From Paraburkholderia kirstenboschensis (lineage in GTDB: Bacteria; Pseudomonadota; Gammaproteobacteria; Burkholderiales; Burkholderiaceae), in the NCBI RefSeq assembly GCF_904848585.1, contig NZ_CAJHCR010000003.1, positions 598,306 through 662,305 of the forward strand: a DNA stretch of 64,000 bases, in the 5' to 3' direction. Below, piece after piece: positions 8,401-17,180 of this stretch (its first letter is position 1; each line of letters starts with the position of its first letter). A model generated the notes under the pieces. The model saw nothing but the letters and a program-made list of their open reading frames with translations, was not told the origin of the DNA and did no database searches. Both the position numbers and the translations under genes were made by a program.

Positions 8401-9350
8401 CGACGCAGCCTCGGGTTGGATACGATCTGACACAGATCCGCGATCAGCACGAGCGCGAGATACGCGGCGCAAAACACCATCACGCAGCCTTGTACGAGCG
8501 GCATGTCGCGATTCGTCACGGCGTCGACCATCAGGCTCGCAAGGCCCGGATAGTTGAAGATCGACTCGACGATCACCACGCCGCCGAACAGATACGACAG
8601 GCTCAGCGCGACGGCATTGGCAATCGGCCCAATGGTGTTCGGGAGCACATGCCGCAACACCACGCGCCCTGGCGAAGCGCCCTTGAGCAGCGCCATTTCC
8701 ACATACGACGAGTTGAGCTGATCGAGCACGGCGGCGCGCGTCATGCGCGCCATCTGCGCGACGATCACGCAGCACAGCGTCATGACCGGCATCGCGTAGA
8801 TGCGCAGCAGCGCGCCGAACGAATTCACTTCGGACAGATACGACAGCGCGGGCAGCCAGCGCAGCTTCACGGCGAAAATCAGCACCGCGACCGTCGCGAC
8901 GAGAAACTCGGGAACGGCAACGGTCGACAGCGTCAGCACATTCAGCACACGGTCGAGCAGCGAGCCGCGAAACATCGCCGACGCGATGCCGATTACCAGC
9001 GCGACCGGCACCGACACCACCGCGGTCAAGCCGGCGAGCACGAGGGAGTTCGGCAGGCGCGTCGCGATCAACTGGCTAACGGGCAGATTGTTCGACAACG
9101 ACGTGCCGAAGTTGCCAGTCACAATATGAAGAAGCCACTCGAAGTAGCGTTGCAGCGCGGGCTGATCGAGCCCGAACTGATGCCGCAATGCGGCGACGGC
9201 CTCCGGCGTGGCCGCCTGGCCGAGCGCCTGTTGCGCGGCGTCGCCGGGAAGCAGCCCCGTGACGCCGAACACGATTGCCGAAACCAGCAGGAGCGTGAGC
9301 AGCGCGAGGCCGAGGCGCGCGGCGATGAGTCGTTGCGCGTGTGCTTTCAT
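8397..9350 (-). CDS. Dipeptide/opine ABC transporter permease (DppB type)
   Basis: Protein of 317 aa with DppB-type features: a first membrane helix after LIAARLGLALLTLLLVSAIVFG, the periplasmic segment with LPGDAAQQALG and GNFGTSLSNNLPV, and a cytoplasmic loop YVEMALLKGASPGRVVLRHVLPN that contacts the ATPase. The ATG at 9350 follows AGGAGGC. It is the first of seven genes joined by overlaps (this gene, DppC, DppDF, gamma, alpha, beta, AraC). It lies 118 bp downstream of the binding-protein gene. Confidence 0.88.
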   Translation of the reverse strand: MKAHAQRLIAARLGLALLTLLLVSAIVFGVTGLLPGDAAQQALGQAATPEAVAALRHQFGLDQPALQRYFEWLLHIVTGNFGTSLSNNLPVSQLIATRLPNSLVLAGLTAVVSVPVALVIGIASAMFRGSLLDRVLNVLTLSTVAVPEFLVATVAVLIFAVKLRWLPALSYLSEVNSFGALLRIYAMPVMTLCCVIVAQMARMTRAAVLDQLNSSYVEMALLKGASPGRVVLRHVLPNTIGPIANAVALSLSYLFGGVVIVESIFNYPGLASLMVDAVTNRDMPLVQGCVMVFCAAYLALVLIADLCQIVSNPRLRR

Positions 9351-9468
9351 TGAAAGTCGCCTCCTTTTTTGCAGCATGCGCGCCGCGTCGCAGCGGCGCG
9401 CCGGTGCACGTATTGCGCGTATTGCGGGGAAACGGCGCCCCGGTTCACAGAACCGGAACGCCTTTACA

Positions 9469-11085
9469 TTACGCCTCTAGCCAGACGTTTTCGGCAAATG
9501 CAAAACCCATCAGACCTGCGAGCGGAATCGAGCCGAGGCCCTTGAGCTTGCTCGTATAGGCGTCGAGCGAACTCTGAAACAACGGAATGCCGATGCCGCC
9601 GTTTTCATGTACCAGTACCTGGATGTCGCCGTAAATCTGCTTACGCTTGGCGTCGTCCGGCTCGCCGCGCGCCGCGACCAGCAACTGGTCGAATTTCGCG
9701 CTCTTCCAGTTCGCCTCGTTCCATGGCGCGTCCGACTTGAAGAACTGCGTGAGCAGCACGTCGGCGCTCGGGCGCGCGTTGACGGAACCGTAACCGAGCG
9801 GATGCTTCATCCAGTGGTTCGACCAGTAGCCGTCCGCCGGCACTCGCGTTACCTGCAGGTTCAAGCCCGCTTGCGGCGCGACCTGCTGAAGCAGCATCGC
9901 CATCTCGACCGAACCTTCAGCCGCCGGCGAAGCGAAAATCTGGACCGGCGTGCTGCCGACCTTGGCCTTCTGGAAGTGATACTTCGCCTTGTCCAGGTCG
10001 AACTTGCGCTGCGGCAAACCGGCCAGGTAGTACTTGTTGGTCGGATCGATCGGCTGATCGTTGCCGATCGCGCCGTAGCCCTGAAAGATCGCGCGGCGAA
10101 TCTGCTCGCGATCCTGCAGGTACATCATGCCTCGCCGAAAATCGTCGGTGCCGGTAATGCCGCCTTCGTCGCGAACGACCAGGTCCGTGTACTGGCCGGT
10201 TTTCGTTTCCAGCACGGAGAAGCCGCCCGTGCCCTTGATGCGCGGCGCCGAGCGCGGACTGACCGCGTTGATCAGCTGCACGTCGCCGGAAAGCAGCGCG
10301 TTCACGCGTGCCGATTCGTCGCCGATGCCGATCAGTTCGACCTCGTCCAGATGCGGCAGACCCGGCTTCCAGTATTTCTCGTTCTTCACGCCGACCGTGC
10401 GCACGCCCGGCGAGAACTCCTTGACCTTGAACGGACCCGTGCCCACAGCCGTCTTGAAGTCCTTGGTGCCGTCCTTGATGATGAGGAAGTGCGACGTCGC
10501 GAGAATCACCGGCAGGTCGGCGTTCGCGCCTTCGAGCGTGATCGTCACCTCGTCCGGACCCGTGGCCTTCACTTCCTTGATCTGATCGGCGAGCGTCTTG
10601 GCCTTCGACGCCGTCGCCGGGTCCTTGTGACGCATGATCGAATAGACCACGTCGGCGGGCGCGAGCGACTTGCCGTCGTGAAACTGCACGCCGCTGCGCA
10701 GCTTGACGATCCACACGGTCGCGTCTTTCGTATCGAGCGACGTGGCCAGTGCCATCTTCGCGCCGAGATGCGAGTCGAGTTCGGTCAGGCCGTTGTAGAA
10801 CATGTTGCAACGGACGTAGTCGGTGGCGAGCGCCCCCTTCGCGGGATCGAGCGTGTCAGCCGCTGACGCGGACTGTGTCGCCACGCGAATCTTGCCGCCC
10901 TGCCTGGGCGTCGACTGCGCGAGAGCCGCGCCGCTCGCGCTCAGCAGCCCGGCGCCCGTCATCGACATCATCCCGGCCGCGGCCATCGCGCGCAGCACAT
11001 CGCGCCGCGAGGCGCCCCGGGCTGTCAATTGCTCCAACCCGTTACCGAGGTCATGAGCGCCATGTTTCGAGTTTTCCTTATTCAT
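9469..11085 (-). CDS. ABC transporter substrate-binding protein, family 5 (peptide/opine)
   Basis: Protein of 538 aa in the DppA/OppA (SBP_bac_5) family. The N-terminus has a twin-arginine export signal: SRRDVLRAMAAAG within residues 31-45, a hydrophobic stretch and an ALAQ cleavage region. Family landmarks are DTLDPAKG, MFYNGLTELD, VQFHDGKSLAPADVVYSI and YWKPGLPHLDEVELI. The ATG at 11085 has GGAGA about 8 nt upstream. The binding protein determines substrate choice for the permease/ATPase set that follows. The neighbouring oxidoreductases suggest an imino- or amino-acid-derived substrate such as an opine rather than peptides (inference). Confidence 0.88.
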   Translation of the reverse strand: MNKENSKHGAHDLGNGLEQLTARGASRRDVLRAMAAAGMMSMTGAGLLSASGAALAQSTPRQGGKIRVATQSASAADTLDPAKGALATDYVRCNMFYNGLTELDSHLGAKMALATSLDTKDATVWIVKLRSGVQFHDGKSLAPADVVYSIMRHKDPATASKAKTLADQIKEVKATGPDEVTITLEGANADLPVILATSHFLIIKDGTKDFKTAVGTGPFKVKEFSPGVRTVGVKNEKYWKPGLPHLDEVELIGIGDESARVNALLSGDVQLINAVSPRSAPRIKGTGGFSVLETKTGQYTDLVVRDEGGITGTDDFRRGMMYLQDREQIRRAIFQGYGAIGNDQPIDPTNKYYLAGLPQRKFDLDKAKYHFQKAKVGSTPVQIFASPAAEGSVEMAMLLQQVAPQAGLNLQVTRVPADGYWSNHWMKHPLGYGSVNARPSADVLLTQFFKSDAPWNEANWKSAKFDQLLVAARGEPDDAKRKQIYGDIQVLVHENGGIGIPLFQSSLDAYTSKLKGLGSIPLAGLMGFAFAENVWLEA

Positions 11086-11156
11086 CGAACTTCTCCGCAA
11101 GTGTGGGCAGTTGTGATGGCTGCGTGGGGTTCACTAACAAACACAACAACAGGACT

Positions 11157-12431
11157 TCAATAAAAGATGTCTTTGATACGGTAATACGTCCCCACGAGCG
11201 GCAGGAACCAGGGCTTGCCGGTGTGGCCCGGAATCGCGGCCCATTCGGACTCACCCCAAGGGTTGCGGTCTTCGCGGCCGTCCATGACGTCCGCCATCAC
11301 CTGACCCATGTGTGTGGACATCTGCGTGCCGTGGCCGCTGTAACCCATCGAAAAATAAATGCCGTCGTGTTGCCCGGCGTGCGGCAGGCGGTCGACGCTC
11401 ATGTCCACCAGACCGCCCCAGCAATAGTCGATGCGTGCGTTCGCCAGCATCGGAAACATCGCGGCGAGACCTTGTTGCAGGATGCGTCCGCTCTTCGCAT
11501 CGGACGGACGCTCCGAAGCCGTGAATCGCGCGCGGCCGCCGAACAGCAGACGCGAGTCGGGCGTCACGCGGAAGTAGTTGTGCATCAGGCGCGTGGTCGT
11601 ATACGCGCGCCGGTTGGGCAACACCTTCGCCAATAGTTCCGGCGCCAAAGGCTCGGTCACCACGATGAACGACCCGACCGGAGCAAGACGCCGCCGATAC
11701 CAGCCAAACGGCCCATGCCGCGACGGGCCGGTTGCGATTAACACCTGCTTCGCACGCACTTCGCCGCGCGCGGTGACGACGCGATGTCCGCCGCCGTCTT
11801 TCGTGATCGACGTGACCGCCGCGTTTTCATACAGCTTCGCGCCGTAACGAACCGCAGCTTCGGCGAGCCCGACCGTGAACTTGCCCATATGCATCTGACC
11901 GCCGTGACGTTGCAGCAATCCGCCATGGAAACTGTCGGAATGAACCTCGCTGCGAATACGTTCGCCGTCGATCAGTTCAATGTCGGTGTCCACCGTGCGG
12001 CGAATCAGATCGGCGGTCTTCTCCAGGTGCGCGAGATGATGCGGCTTCGATGCGAGCTTCAGCTTGCCGGTCGCAATGTAGTTGCAGTCGATCTGCTCTT
12101 CGCGGATCAGACGCTCGACCGTATCGACCGCATCCGCAAACGCGCGGTAACACGCGCTCGCGCGCTCGATACCGAGTTGCGCGGCGAGCGCGACGAAGTC
12201 TTGCGCGACGCCCGTATTCACCTGCCCGCCGTTGCGGCCGGATGCACCGCCGCCCACGCGCCCAGCGTCCACCACCGTTACCGACGCGCCGCGCTTACCC
12301 AGCGCCTGCGCCGCCGACAAGCCGGTGAAGCCCGCGCCGATCACCACCACATCGGCGAGGCCGTCGACCGGGCCTTCACACGCCGTGACGAACGGCGGCG
12401 CGGTGTCGAGCCAATAGGAATCGAGCTTCAT
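11157..12431 (-). CDS. FAD-dependent oxidoreductase of the PuuB/glycine-oxidase family
   Basis: Protein of 424 aa, cytosolic. It starts with the FAD Rossmann motif VVVIGAGFTGLSAAQALGKRG and the VDAGRVGGGASGRNGGQVNTG region typical of gamma-glutamylputrescine oxidase-like proteins, and ends with a second FAD-contact segment (IYFSMGYSGHGTQMSTHMGQVMA). These enzymes oxidise primary or secondary amines to aldehydes or imines. An aldehyde dehydrogenase lies three genes upstream and an aminotransferase is divergently nearby, so a polyamine- or amine-type route is plausible. Length is normal for the family. The gene lies 27 bp after the HAD gene and 71 bp before the binding-protein gene. Confidence 0.82.
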   Translation of the reverse strand: MKLDSYWLDTAPPFVTACEGPVDGLADVVVIGAGFTGLSAAQALGKRGASVTVVDAGRVGGGASGRNGGQVNTGVAQDFVALAAQLGIERASACYRAFADAVDTVERLIREEQIDCNYIATGKLKLASKPHHLAHLEKTADLIRRTVDTDIELIDGERIRSEVHSDSFHGGLLQRHGGQMHMGKFTVGLAEAAVRYGAKLYENAAVTSITKDGGGHRVVTARGEVRAKQVLIATGPSRHGPFGWYRRRLAPVGSFIVVTEPLAPELLAKVLPNRRAYTTTRLMHNYFRVTPDSRLLFGGRARFTASERPSDAKSGRILQQGLAAMFPMLANARIDYCWGGLVDMSVDRLPHAGQHDGIYFSMGYSGHGTQMSTHMGQVMADVMDGREDRNPWGESEWAAIPGHTGKPWFLPLVGTYYRIKDIFY

Positions 12432-12458
12432 CCGGAGTGTCCTTTGTTCGGCAGATGC

Positions 12459-13127
12459 TTACAGGCCGAGTTCGGCAGCCAGTTGCGGAATGCCGTCGAC
12501 TTCGTAGTACTGGTAATACGGCGTCGACGGTTCATGACCGCGGTTGATGAACGCCTTATGCTTGACGCCCATGTCGTGAACGGTCATGAGGTCGTAGCGC
12601 AGGCTCGACGACACGTGCAACACGTCTTCCGGATTGCAGTTGAGCTTGTCGAACATGTACTCGAAGCCTTGCATGCGCGGCTTGTACGATTGCGCCTGCT
12701 CGGCCGTGAACACTGCATGGAACGGCGCGCCGAGCTTGTCGACGTTGCTTTGGATCTGGTCGTTCGACGCGTTCGACAGAATCACGAGCTTGTACTTTTT
12801 TGCAAGGCGCGACAGACCTTCGGGCACGTCCGGATGCGGGCCCCACGTCGGCACCGCCTCATAGATCTTCTGCGCACCGGCTTCATTGAATTCGACGTTC
12901 ATGCGCGCGCACGCACGGCGCAGCGCATTCACCACGACATCGCGATACGGCTTCCATGCGCCCAGCACTTCGTCGCGGCGATAGCCAGCGTAGAACGCGA
13001 CCAGCTTTTCGAGGTCATCGGCCTTCAGAAGGTGGCCGTACAGTTCGCGCGTCATGTCGGCCATGCGGAATTTGGTCAGCGTGCCGTAGCAGTCGAAGGT
13101 AATGTATTTAGGTTCGAATTCGATCAT
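12459..13127 (-). CDS. HAD-superfamily hydrolase, haloacid dehalogenase type II-like
   Basis: Protein of 222 aa. HAD motif I is ITFDCYGTL, with the nucleophile Asp12; motif II is VILSNASN near residue 113; motif III is the lysine in QSYKPRMQGFEY near 148; HVSSSLRYDLMTVHDMG follows where motif IV lies. The type II haloacid dehalogenase group hydrolyses 2-haloacids, but many members sit in amino-acid or opine loci and act on other substrates. A paralogue of similar layout lies at 33535-34254. This gene starts after a 295-bp gap that may hold the promoter for the transport and oxidation genes; no clear promoter or terminator was seen there. Confidence 0.82.
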   Translation of the reverse strand: MIEFEPKYITFDCYGTLTKFRMADMTRELYGHLLKADDLEKLVAFYAGYRRDEVLGAWKPYRDVVVNALRRACARMNVEFNEAGAQKIYEAVPTWGPHPDVPEGLSRLAKKYKLVILSNASNDQIQSNVDKLGAPFHAVFTAEQAQSYKPRMQGFEYMFDKLNCNPEDVLHVSSSLRYDLMTVHDMGVKHKAFINRGHEPSTPYYQYYEVDGIPQLAAELGL

Positions 13128-13422
13128 GGTGCAGTCCTATCGTGATGGTGAACTCGCGTCGAGCTCATTGGCGAAAACAGGGAAAGCTCATTCCTGTAAA
13201 AGATTTAATCAGCGCAAAAACATAGATGTTCCTGATTCGCGCGCTGCTTGTGACACAAACCATGCGTTTTGAGGCCGTTGCGCAGCAGAGTCTGCGGTTA
13301 GCGGCTGGAAGCCTTGCCAGGCTTGGGTCGCGTGGGGCCGAGCGTGGCGTGGCGTTGAGCCGGGCATCGACGGCGCATGGCGCCGAAGTCATGCTTTGAC
13401 GCGGTGCACGCGGCCGCCCCCG

Positions 13423-14916
13423 TCATTGCCGCAGATCGATCAGCACGCTCTTGAAACGCAGGTTGGCCTCGTAAGCCTGGCGTCCCAGATCCTTGCCGAT
13501 GCCCGAGCGCTTGTAGCCGCCCGTGGGAATCATGAAGTCGGACGTGCGGCCATACCGGTTGACCCACACGGTGCCCGCTTCGAGTCCGCGCACGAAGCGC
13601 AGCGCCCGGCCGAGGTCTGCCGTATGCACGCCGGCCGCGAGCCCGTACTCCGGATGCTGTGCGAGCGCGAGCGCTTCTTCTTCGGTGTCGAAGGTCTGCA
13701 GCGTGAGCACCGGGCCGAATACTTCTTCACGCACGGCATCGGAGTTGGCGGTGACATCGGTCAGCAAGGTCGGCGTGTAGAACGCGCCGAAAGAAGCGCC
13801 GCCCGCCTGGGCACGCACGCCGCCGTAGCGCAGCGTTGCGCCTGCGTTGACCGTGCGGCCCACGATGCTTTCGATGCGCGCCGCCTGCGGCTCGGAGATG
13901 ATCGGCGAGAGCGTCGTGCCCGCCGCCCAGGTCGCACCCGGTTTCAATTCGGCGAAGATCCTGCCGATGCGCTCGGCAAGCGGTTCAGCGAGGCTGCGCT
14001 CGACGAGCAGCCGCGAACCGGCCACGCACACCTGCCCCGCGTTACCGGTGATCGCGCCGGCGATACGGCGCGCCACGTCGTCAAGCCGCGGCGCATCGGC
14101 GAATACGATTTGCGGACTTTTGCCGCCCAGCTCCAAGGTCACGGGCTTGGTGCCGCTCATCGCGCACGCCGCCATGATCGACGCGCCGGTGCGCGTCGAG
14201 CCGGTGAACGTGACCTTGCTGATCTTCGGGTGACGCACCAGCTCGTCGCCGGTCGAGCGTCCGTCGCCCTGAATCACATTGAACATGCCCGCAGGCACAC
14301 CCGCCTGCACCGCGAGTTCGGCGAGACGCAGCACCGAGAACGGCGTCATTTCCGATGGTTTCAGCACGACGGCATTACCTGCGGCAAGCGCGGGCGCAAT
14401 CTTCCACGAAGCCATCACGAGCGGGAAATTCCACGGCGCGATTGCGCCGATTACGCCGTATGGCTCGGCGATCGTCATGCCGAGATGATCGTGGTCGGTA
14501 GCCGCGACATCGCCGCCAAGCTTATCGGCGAACTCCGCGTAGAAGCGGATGCCTTCCGCGGTAAAGGGCACATCCCACGAAACAGCTTGCGCGACCGGAC
14601 GGGTCGAGCCGAGCGCTTCCAGGCGGCCAAGCGCGGGCGCGTCGGCTTCGACCAGATCGGCAAAACGGCGCATGATTTTCGCGCGCTCGCGCGGCGCCAT
14701 GCGCGCCCAGCCGCTCGTGCGAAACGCCTGCCATGCGTTCTCGACCGCGCGGTCCACCATGTCGGCATCGGCCACCGGCACGCTCGCGTAGACCACACCG
14801 TCGGACGGCCGCGCTACGTCCATGCGGCGCGCGCCGTGCTGCCCGCCTTCCACGTACTCACCGCCGATGAAATGGCCGCTGCGAATCGCGACATCGTCCG
14901 GATTGAAGCTGTCCAT
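13423..14916 (-). CDS. NAD(P)-dependent aldehyde dehydrogenase
   Basis: Protein of 497 aa, full length for the family. It has the cofactor and oxyanion region IAPWNFPLVMASWKIAPALAAGN, the general base in VTLELGGKSP (about residue 262) and the catalytic cysteine in GNAGQVCVAGSR (about residue 296). EEVFGPVL and the C-terminal GGYKRSGIG are also family marks. It probably oxidises the aldehyde made by the neighbouring amine oxidases. It is divergent from the acetyltransferase gene across 279 bp. Confidence 0.88.
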   Translation of the reverse strand: MDSFNPDDVAIRSGHFIGGEYVEGGQHGARRMDVARPSDGVVYASVPVADADMVDRAVENAWQAFRTSGWARMAPRERAKIMRRFADLVEADAPALGRLEALGSTRPVAQAVSWDVPFTAEGIRFYAEFADKLGGDVAATDHDHLGMTIAEPYGVIGAIAPWNFPLVMASWKIAPALAAGNAVVLKPSEMTPFSVLRLAELAVQAGVPAGMFNVIQGDGRSTGDELVRHPKISKVTFTGSTRTGASIMAACAMSGTKPVTLELGGKSPQIVFADAPRLDDVARRIAGAITGNAGQVCVAGSRLLVERSLAEPLAERIGRIFAELKPGATWAAGTTLSPIISEPQAARIESIVGRTVNAGATLRYGGVRAQAGGASFGAFYTPTLLTDVTANSDAVREEVFGPVLTLQTFDTEEEALALAQHPEYGLAAGVHTADLGRALRFVRGLEAGTVWVNRYGRTSDFMIPTGGYKRSGIGKDLGRQAYEANLRFKSVLIDLRQ

Positions 14917-15195
14917 GAGAAAGTGTCCTGAGTGGTGACTGGATAAAGACGCGTGCGATGCGTTCGTAGCAAGTCATCGCAATGACAAAATCGTAGAGCC
15001 GCGCGCCCGGCATATGTCGCCGACAAAATTCCCCGCGCAGCAGAACCCGCCTGTAATGCATGTCCAGACTTGGTGTTTTGCGTCGAATTGCAATGCGGCC
15101 CTCTGAAGCGCGCCACATAAAAAGATCGTCCTAGTCACACCGCGCCCCGAATGACAAAGTGACGCGTAAGCCTTTAGCCATTCAGGGAGTGCGGC

Positions 15196-16062
15196 GTGCC
15201 CGATTCGATTACCTATAGACGCTTTACCCTCGACGACATAGACGCCGCCCATGCGTTGACGGTCGAACTCAAATGGCCGCATCGCGCGGATGACTGGCGA
15301 TTCGTCGCGCAACTCGGCGTGGGTTTCGTCGCGGAAGACGCGAGCGGCGTGATCGGCACGGCGCTCTGCTGGAAGTATGGCGCGGACCGTGCGTCGCTCG
15401 GCATGGTGATCGTGTCGCCGGCGCGGCAGGGACGCGGCGTCGGCAGAAAGCTGATGGAGCTTCTGCTGGAAGAACTCGGCGGCCGGATTACGTTCCTGCA
15501 CGCAACCACCGCCGGTCAGCCGCTCTACGAAAAGCTCGGCTTTCGCGCGGCCGGCACGCTCGACCAACATCAGGGCGCGGCATTTCAGCCGCCGCTCGTG
15601 TCGTTGCCGCCCGGCGAGCGTCTGCGTCCGTTAGGTTCGAGCGATACCGCGCGGCTCGTGGAACTGGCTTCGCAGGCAAGCGGCCTCGATCGCGGCGAGG
15701 TGCTGCCCGCGCTGCTCGAGAACGCCGACGGCATTGCGCTCGACCGTGACGGCGAACTCGTCGGCTTTGCGCTCTTTCGGCGCTTCGGCCGCGGCTTTGC
15801 GATAGGCCCGGTCATCGCGCCGGCGTCTGAGGACTCGAGCCGCGCAAAGGCGCTCATCAGCCACTGGCTCGCGCTCAATGCAGGCGTGTTCGTGCGCGTC
15901 GATACGCCGGGCGATAGCGGTCTGACCGAATGGCTGGAACAGCTCGGCCTGCCGCGCGTGGACACCGTCGTCCGAATGGTGCGCAACGCAGCGCCCGAGA
16001 GCGTGGCGGCCGAGGCGACCCGTTGTGTGCAGTACGGCATCATCAATCAGGCGATTTTCTGA
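15196..16062 (+). CDS. GNAT-family acetyltransferase, two-domain
   Basis: Protein of 288 aa. The N-terminal half (about 5-130) has the GNAT acetyl-CoA motif A in LGMVIVSPARQGRGVGRKLMELLLEE and motif B in YEKLGFRAAG. The C-terminal half (about 140-285) looks like a second, weaker GNAT fold of the kind found in the YitI/DUF1248-like pairs. It precedes a GhrA-type reductase by 6 nt, so the two are likely cotranscribed. The acetyl acceptor is unknown; the locus suggests an amine or amino-acid intermediate. Confidence 0.78.
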   Translation: MPDSITYRRFTLDDIDAAHALTVELKWPHRADDWRFVAQLGVGFVAEDASGVIGTALCWKYGADRASLGMVIVSPARQGRGVGRKLMELLLEELGGRITFLHATTAGQPLYEKLGFRAAGTLDQHQGAAFQPPLVSLPPGERLRPLGSSDTARLVELASQASGLDRGEVLPALLENADGIALDRDGELVGFALFRRFGRGFAIGPVIAPASEDSSRAKALISHWLALNAGVFVRVDTPGDSGLTEWLEQLGLPRVDTVVRMVRNAAPESVAAEATRCVQYGIINQAIF

Positions 16063-16068
16063 CCCGTC

Positions 16069-16995
16069 ATGGCTTTTCTCTATAAAGCAGACCCGGCGCG
16101 CGGCGCGCAATGGGCGAAACTCTTCGCCGAGAAGGCGCCCGATCTACCGTTTCATATCTGGCCTGATCACGGCGATCCCGCAGCGATTCGCTATCTCGCC
16201 GCCTGGCAACCGCCGGCAAATCCCACGCTCACGTTTCCCAATCTGGAAGTCGTGTTCTCAGTGGGCGCGGGTATCGATCAATTCGATCTGTCGGGCGTGC
16301 CGGCGCATGTGCCGGTCGTGCGGATGATCGAACCAGGCATTGTCGAAGGCATGGTGGAATACGTCACGCAGGCCGCGCTGACGATTCACCGCGATCTGTT
16401 CGACTACGGTCTTCAGCAACAACAGCAGGTGTGGCGCGAACTGCCGCTGAAGCCGGCTGCGCAACGGCGCATCGGCGTGCTCGGACTCGGCGTGCTCGGC
16501 ACCGCGGTTCTGGAACGGCTGCGCCTCTTCGGTTTTGCATGCGCGGGCTGGAGCCGCTCGCCGCGTGAAATAGAAGGCGTCGAATGTTATGCGGGCGAAG
16601 GCTCGCTCGACGCGTTTCTCGCGCGCACCGACATACTCGTTTGCCTGTTGCCGCTCACGTCCGCCACGCGCGGCCTGCTCGACGCGAGCCTGTTCGCCAG
16701 GTTGCCGCGCGGCGCATCGCTGATTCAAACCGGGCGCGGCCCGCAACTGAATCAGCCGGATTTGCTGGCAGCGCTCGACAGCGGTCAACTCCTCAACGCG
16801 ATTCTCGATGTGACGGATCCCGAGCCTTTGCCGCCCGGCCATCCGTTGTGGACGCATCCGCGCGTGCGCATCACGCCGCATATCGCCAGCGCCACGCGGC
16901 CCGATACCGCCGTCGACGTAGTGCTCGACAACTTGCGCCGTCATCGCGAAGGTCTGCCGATGCTCGGTCAGATCGACCGCACGCGCGGCTATTGA
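16069..16995 (+). CDS. ghrA: Glyoxylate/hydroxypyruvate reductase A
   Basis: Protein of 308 aa in the D-2-hydroxyacid dehydrogenase family, matching the GhrA length of about 310. Visible features are the N-terminal VVFSVGAGIDQFD, the NAD(P)-binding GVLGLGVLGTAVLERL near residues 137-152, the substrate arginine region LIQTGRGPQLNQPDLLAAL near 220, and the catalytic histidine in VRITPHIASATRP near 270. It reduces glyoxylate or hydroxypyruvate with NADPH in the cytosol. That would remove glyoxylate released by opine/amine oxidation or by transamination (inference from neighbours). Confidence 0.85.
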   Translation: MAFLYKADPARGAQWAKLFAEKAPDLPFHIWPDHGDPAAIRYLAAWQPPANPTLTFPNLEVVFSVGAGIDQFDLSGVPAHVPVVRMIEPGIVEGMVEYVTQAALTIHRDLFDYGLQQQQQVWRELPLKPAAQRRIGVLGLGVLGTAVLERLRLFGFACAGWSRSPREIEGVECYAGEGSLDAFLARTDILVCLLPLTSATRGLLDASLFARLPRGASLIQTGRGPQLNQPDLLAALDSGQLLNAILDVTDPEPLPPGHPLWTHPRVRITPHIASATRPDTAVDVVLDNLRRHREGLPMLGQIDRTRGY

Positions 16996-17180
16996 GCGGC
17001 ACACATGTCATCGAATACATGCCCGGCGGCACTTTTCAACGTCCGCAGCACAAAATGCTAAGGGCATGCATCAAAACGCGTCGTGCGCGCTTTTCAGGCA
17101 ATTGTTTAGGCAAGCGGGAGATCGCCTCGGATCAGTAGTATGGAACGGTCAACAGCCCTTTCCCGCGACGAGAACCCACC

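Noticed and set aside
11784..13145. 453-codon plus-strand open frame opposite the PuuB-like and HAD genes
   Set aside because: Arg/His-rich translation typical of high-GC antisense; both minus-strand genes have clear motifs.
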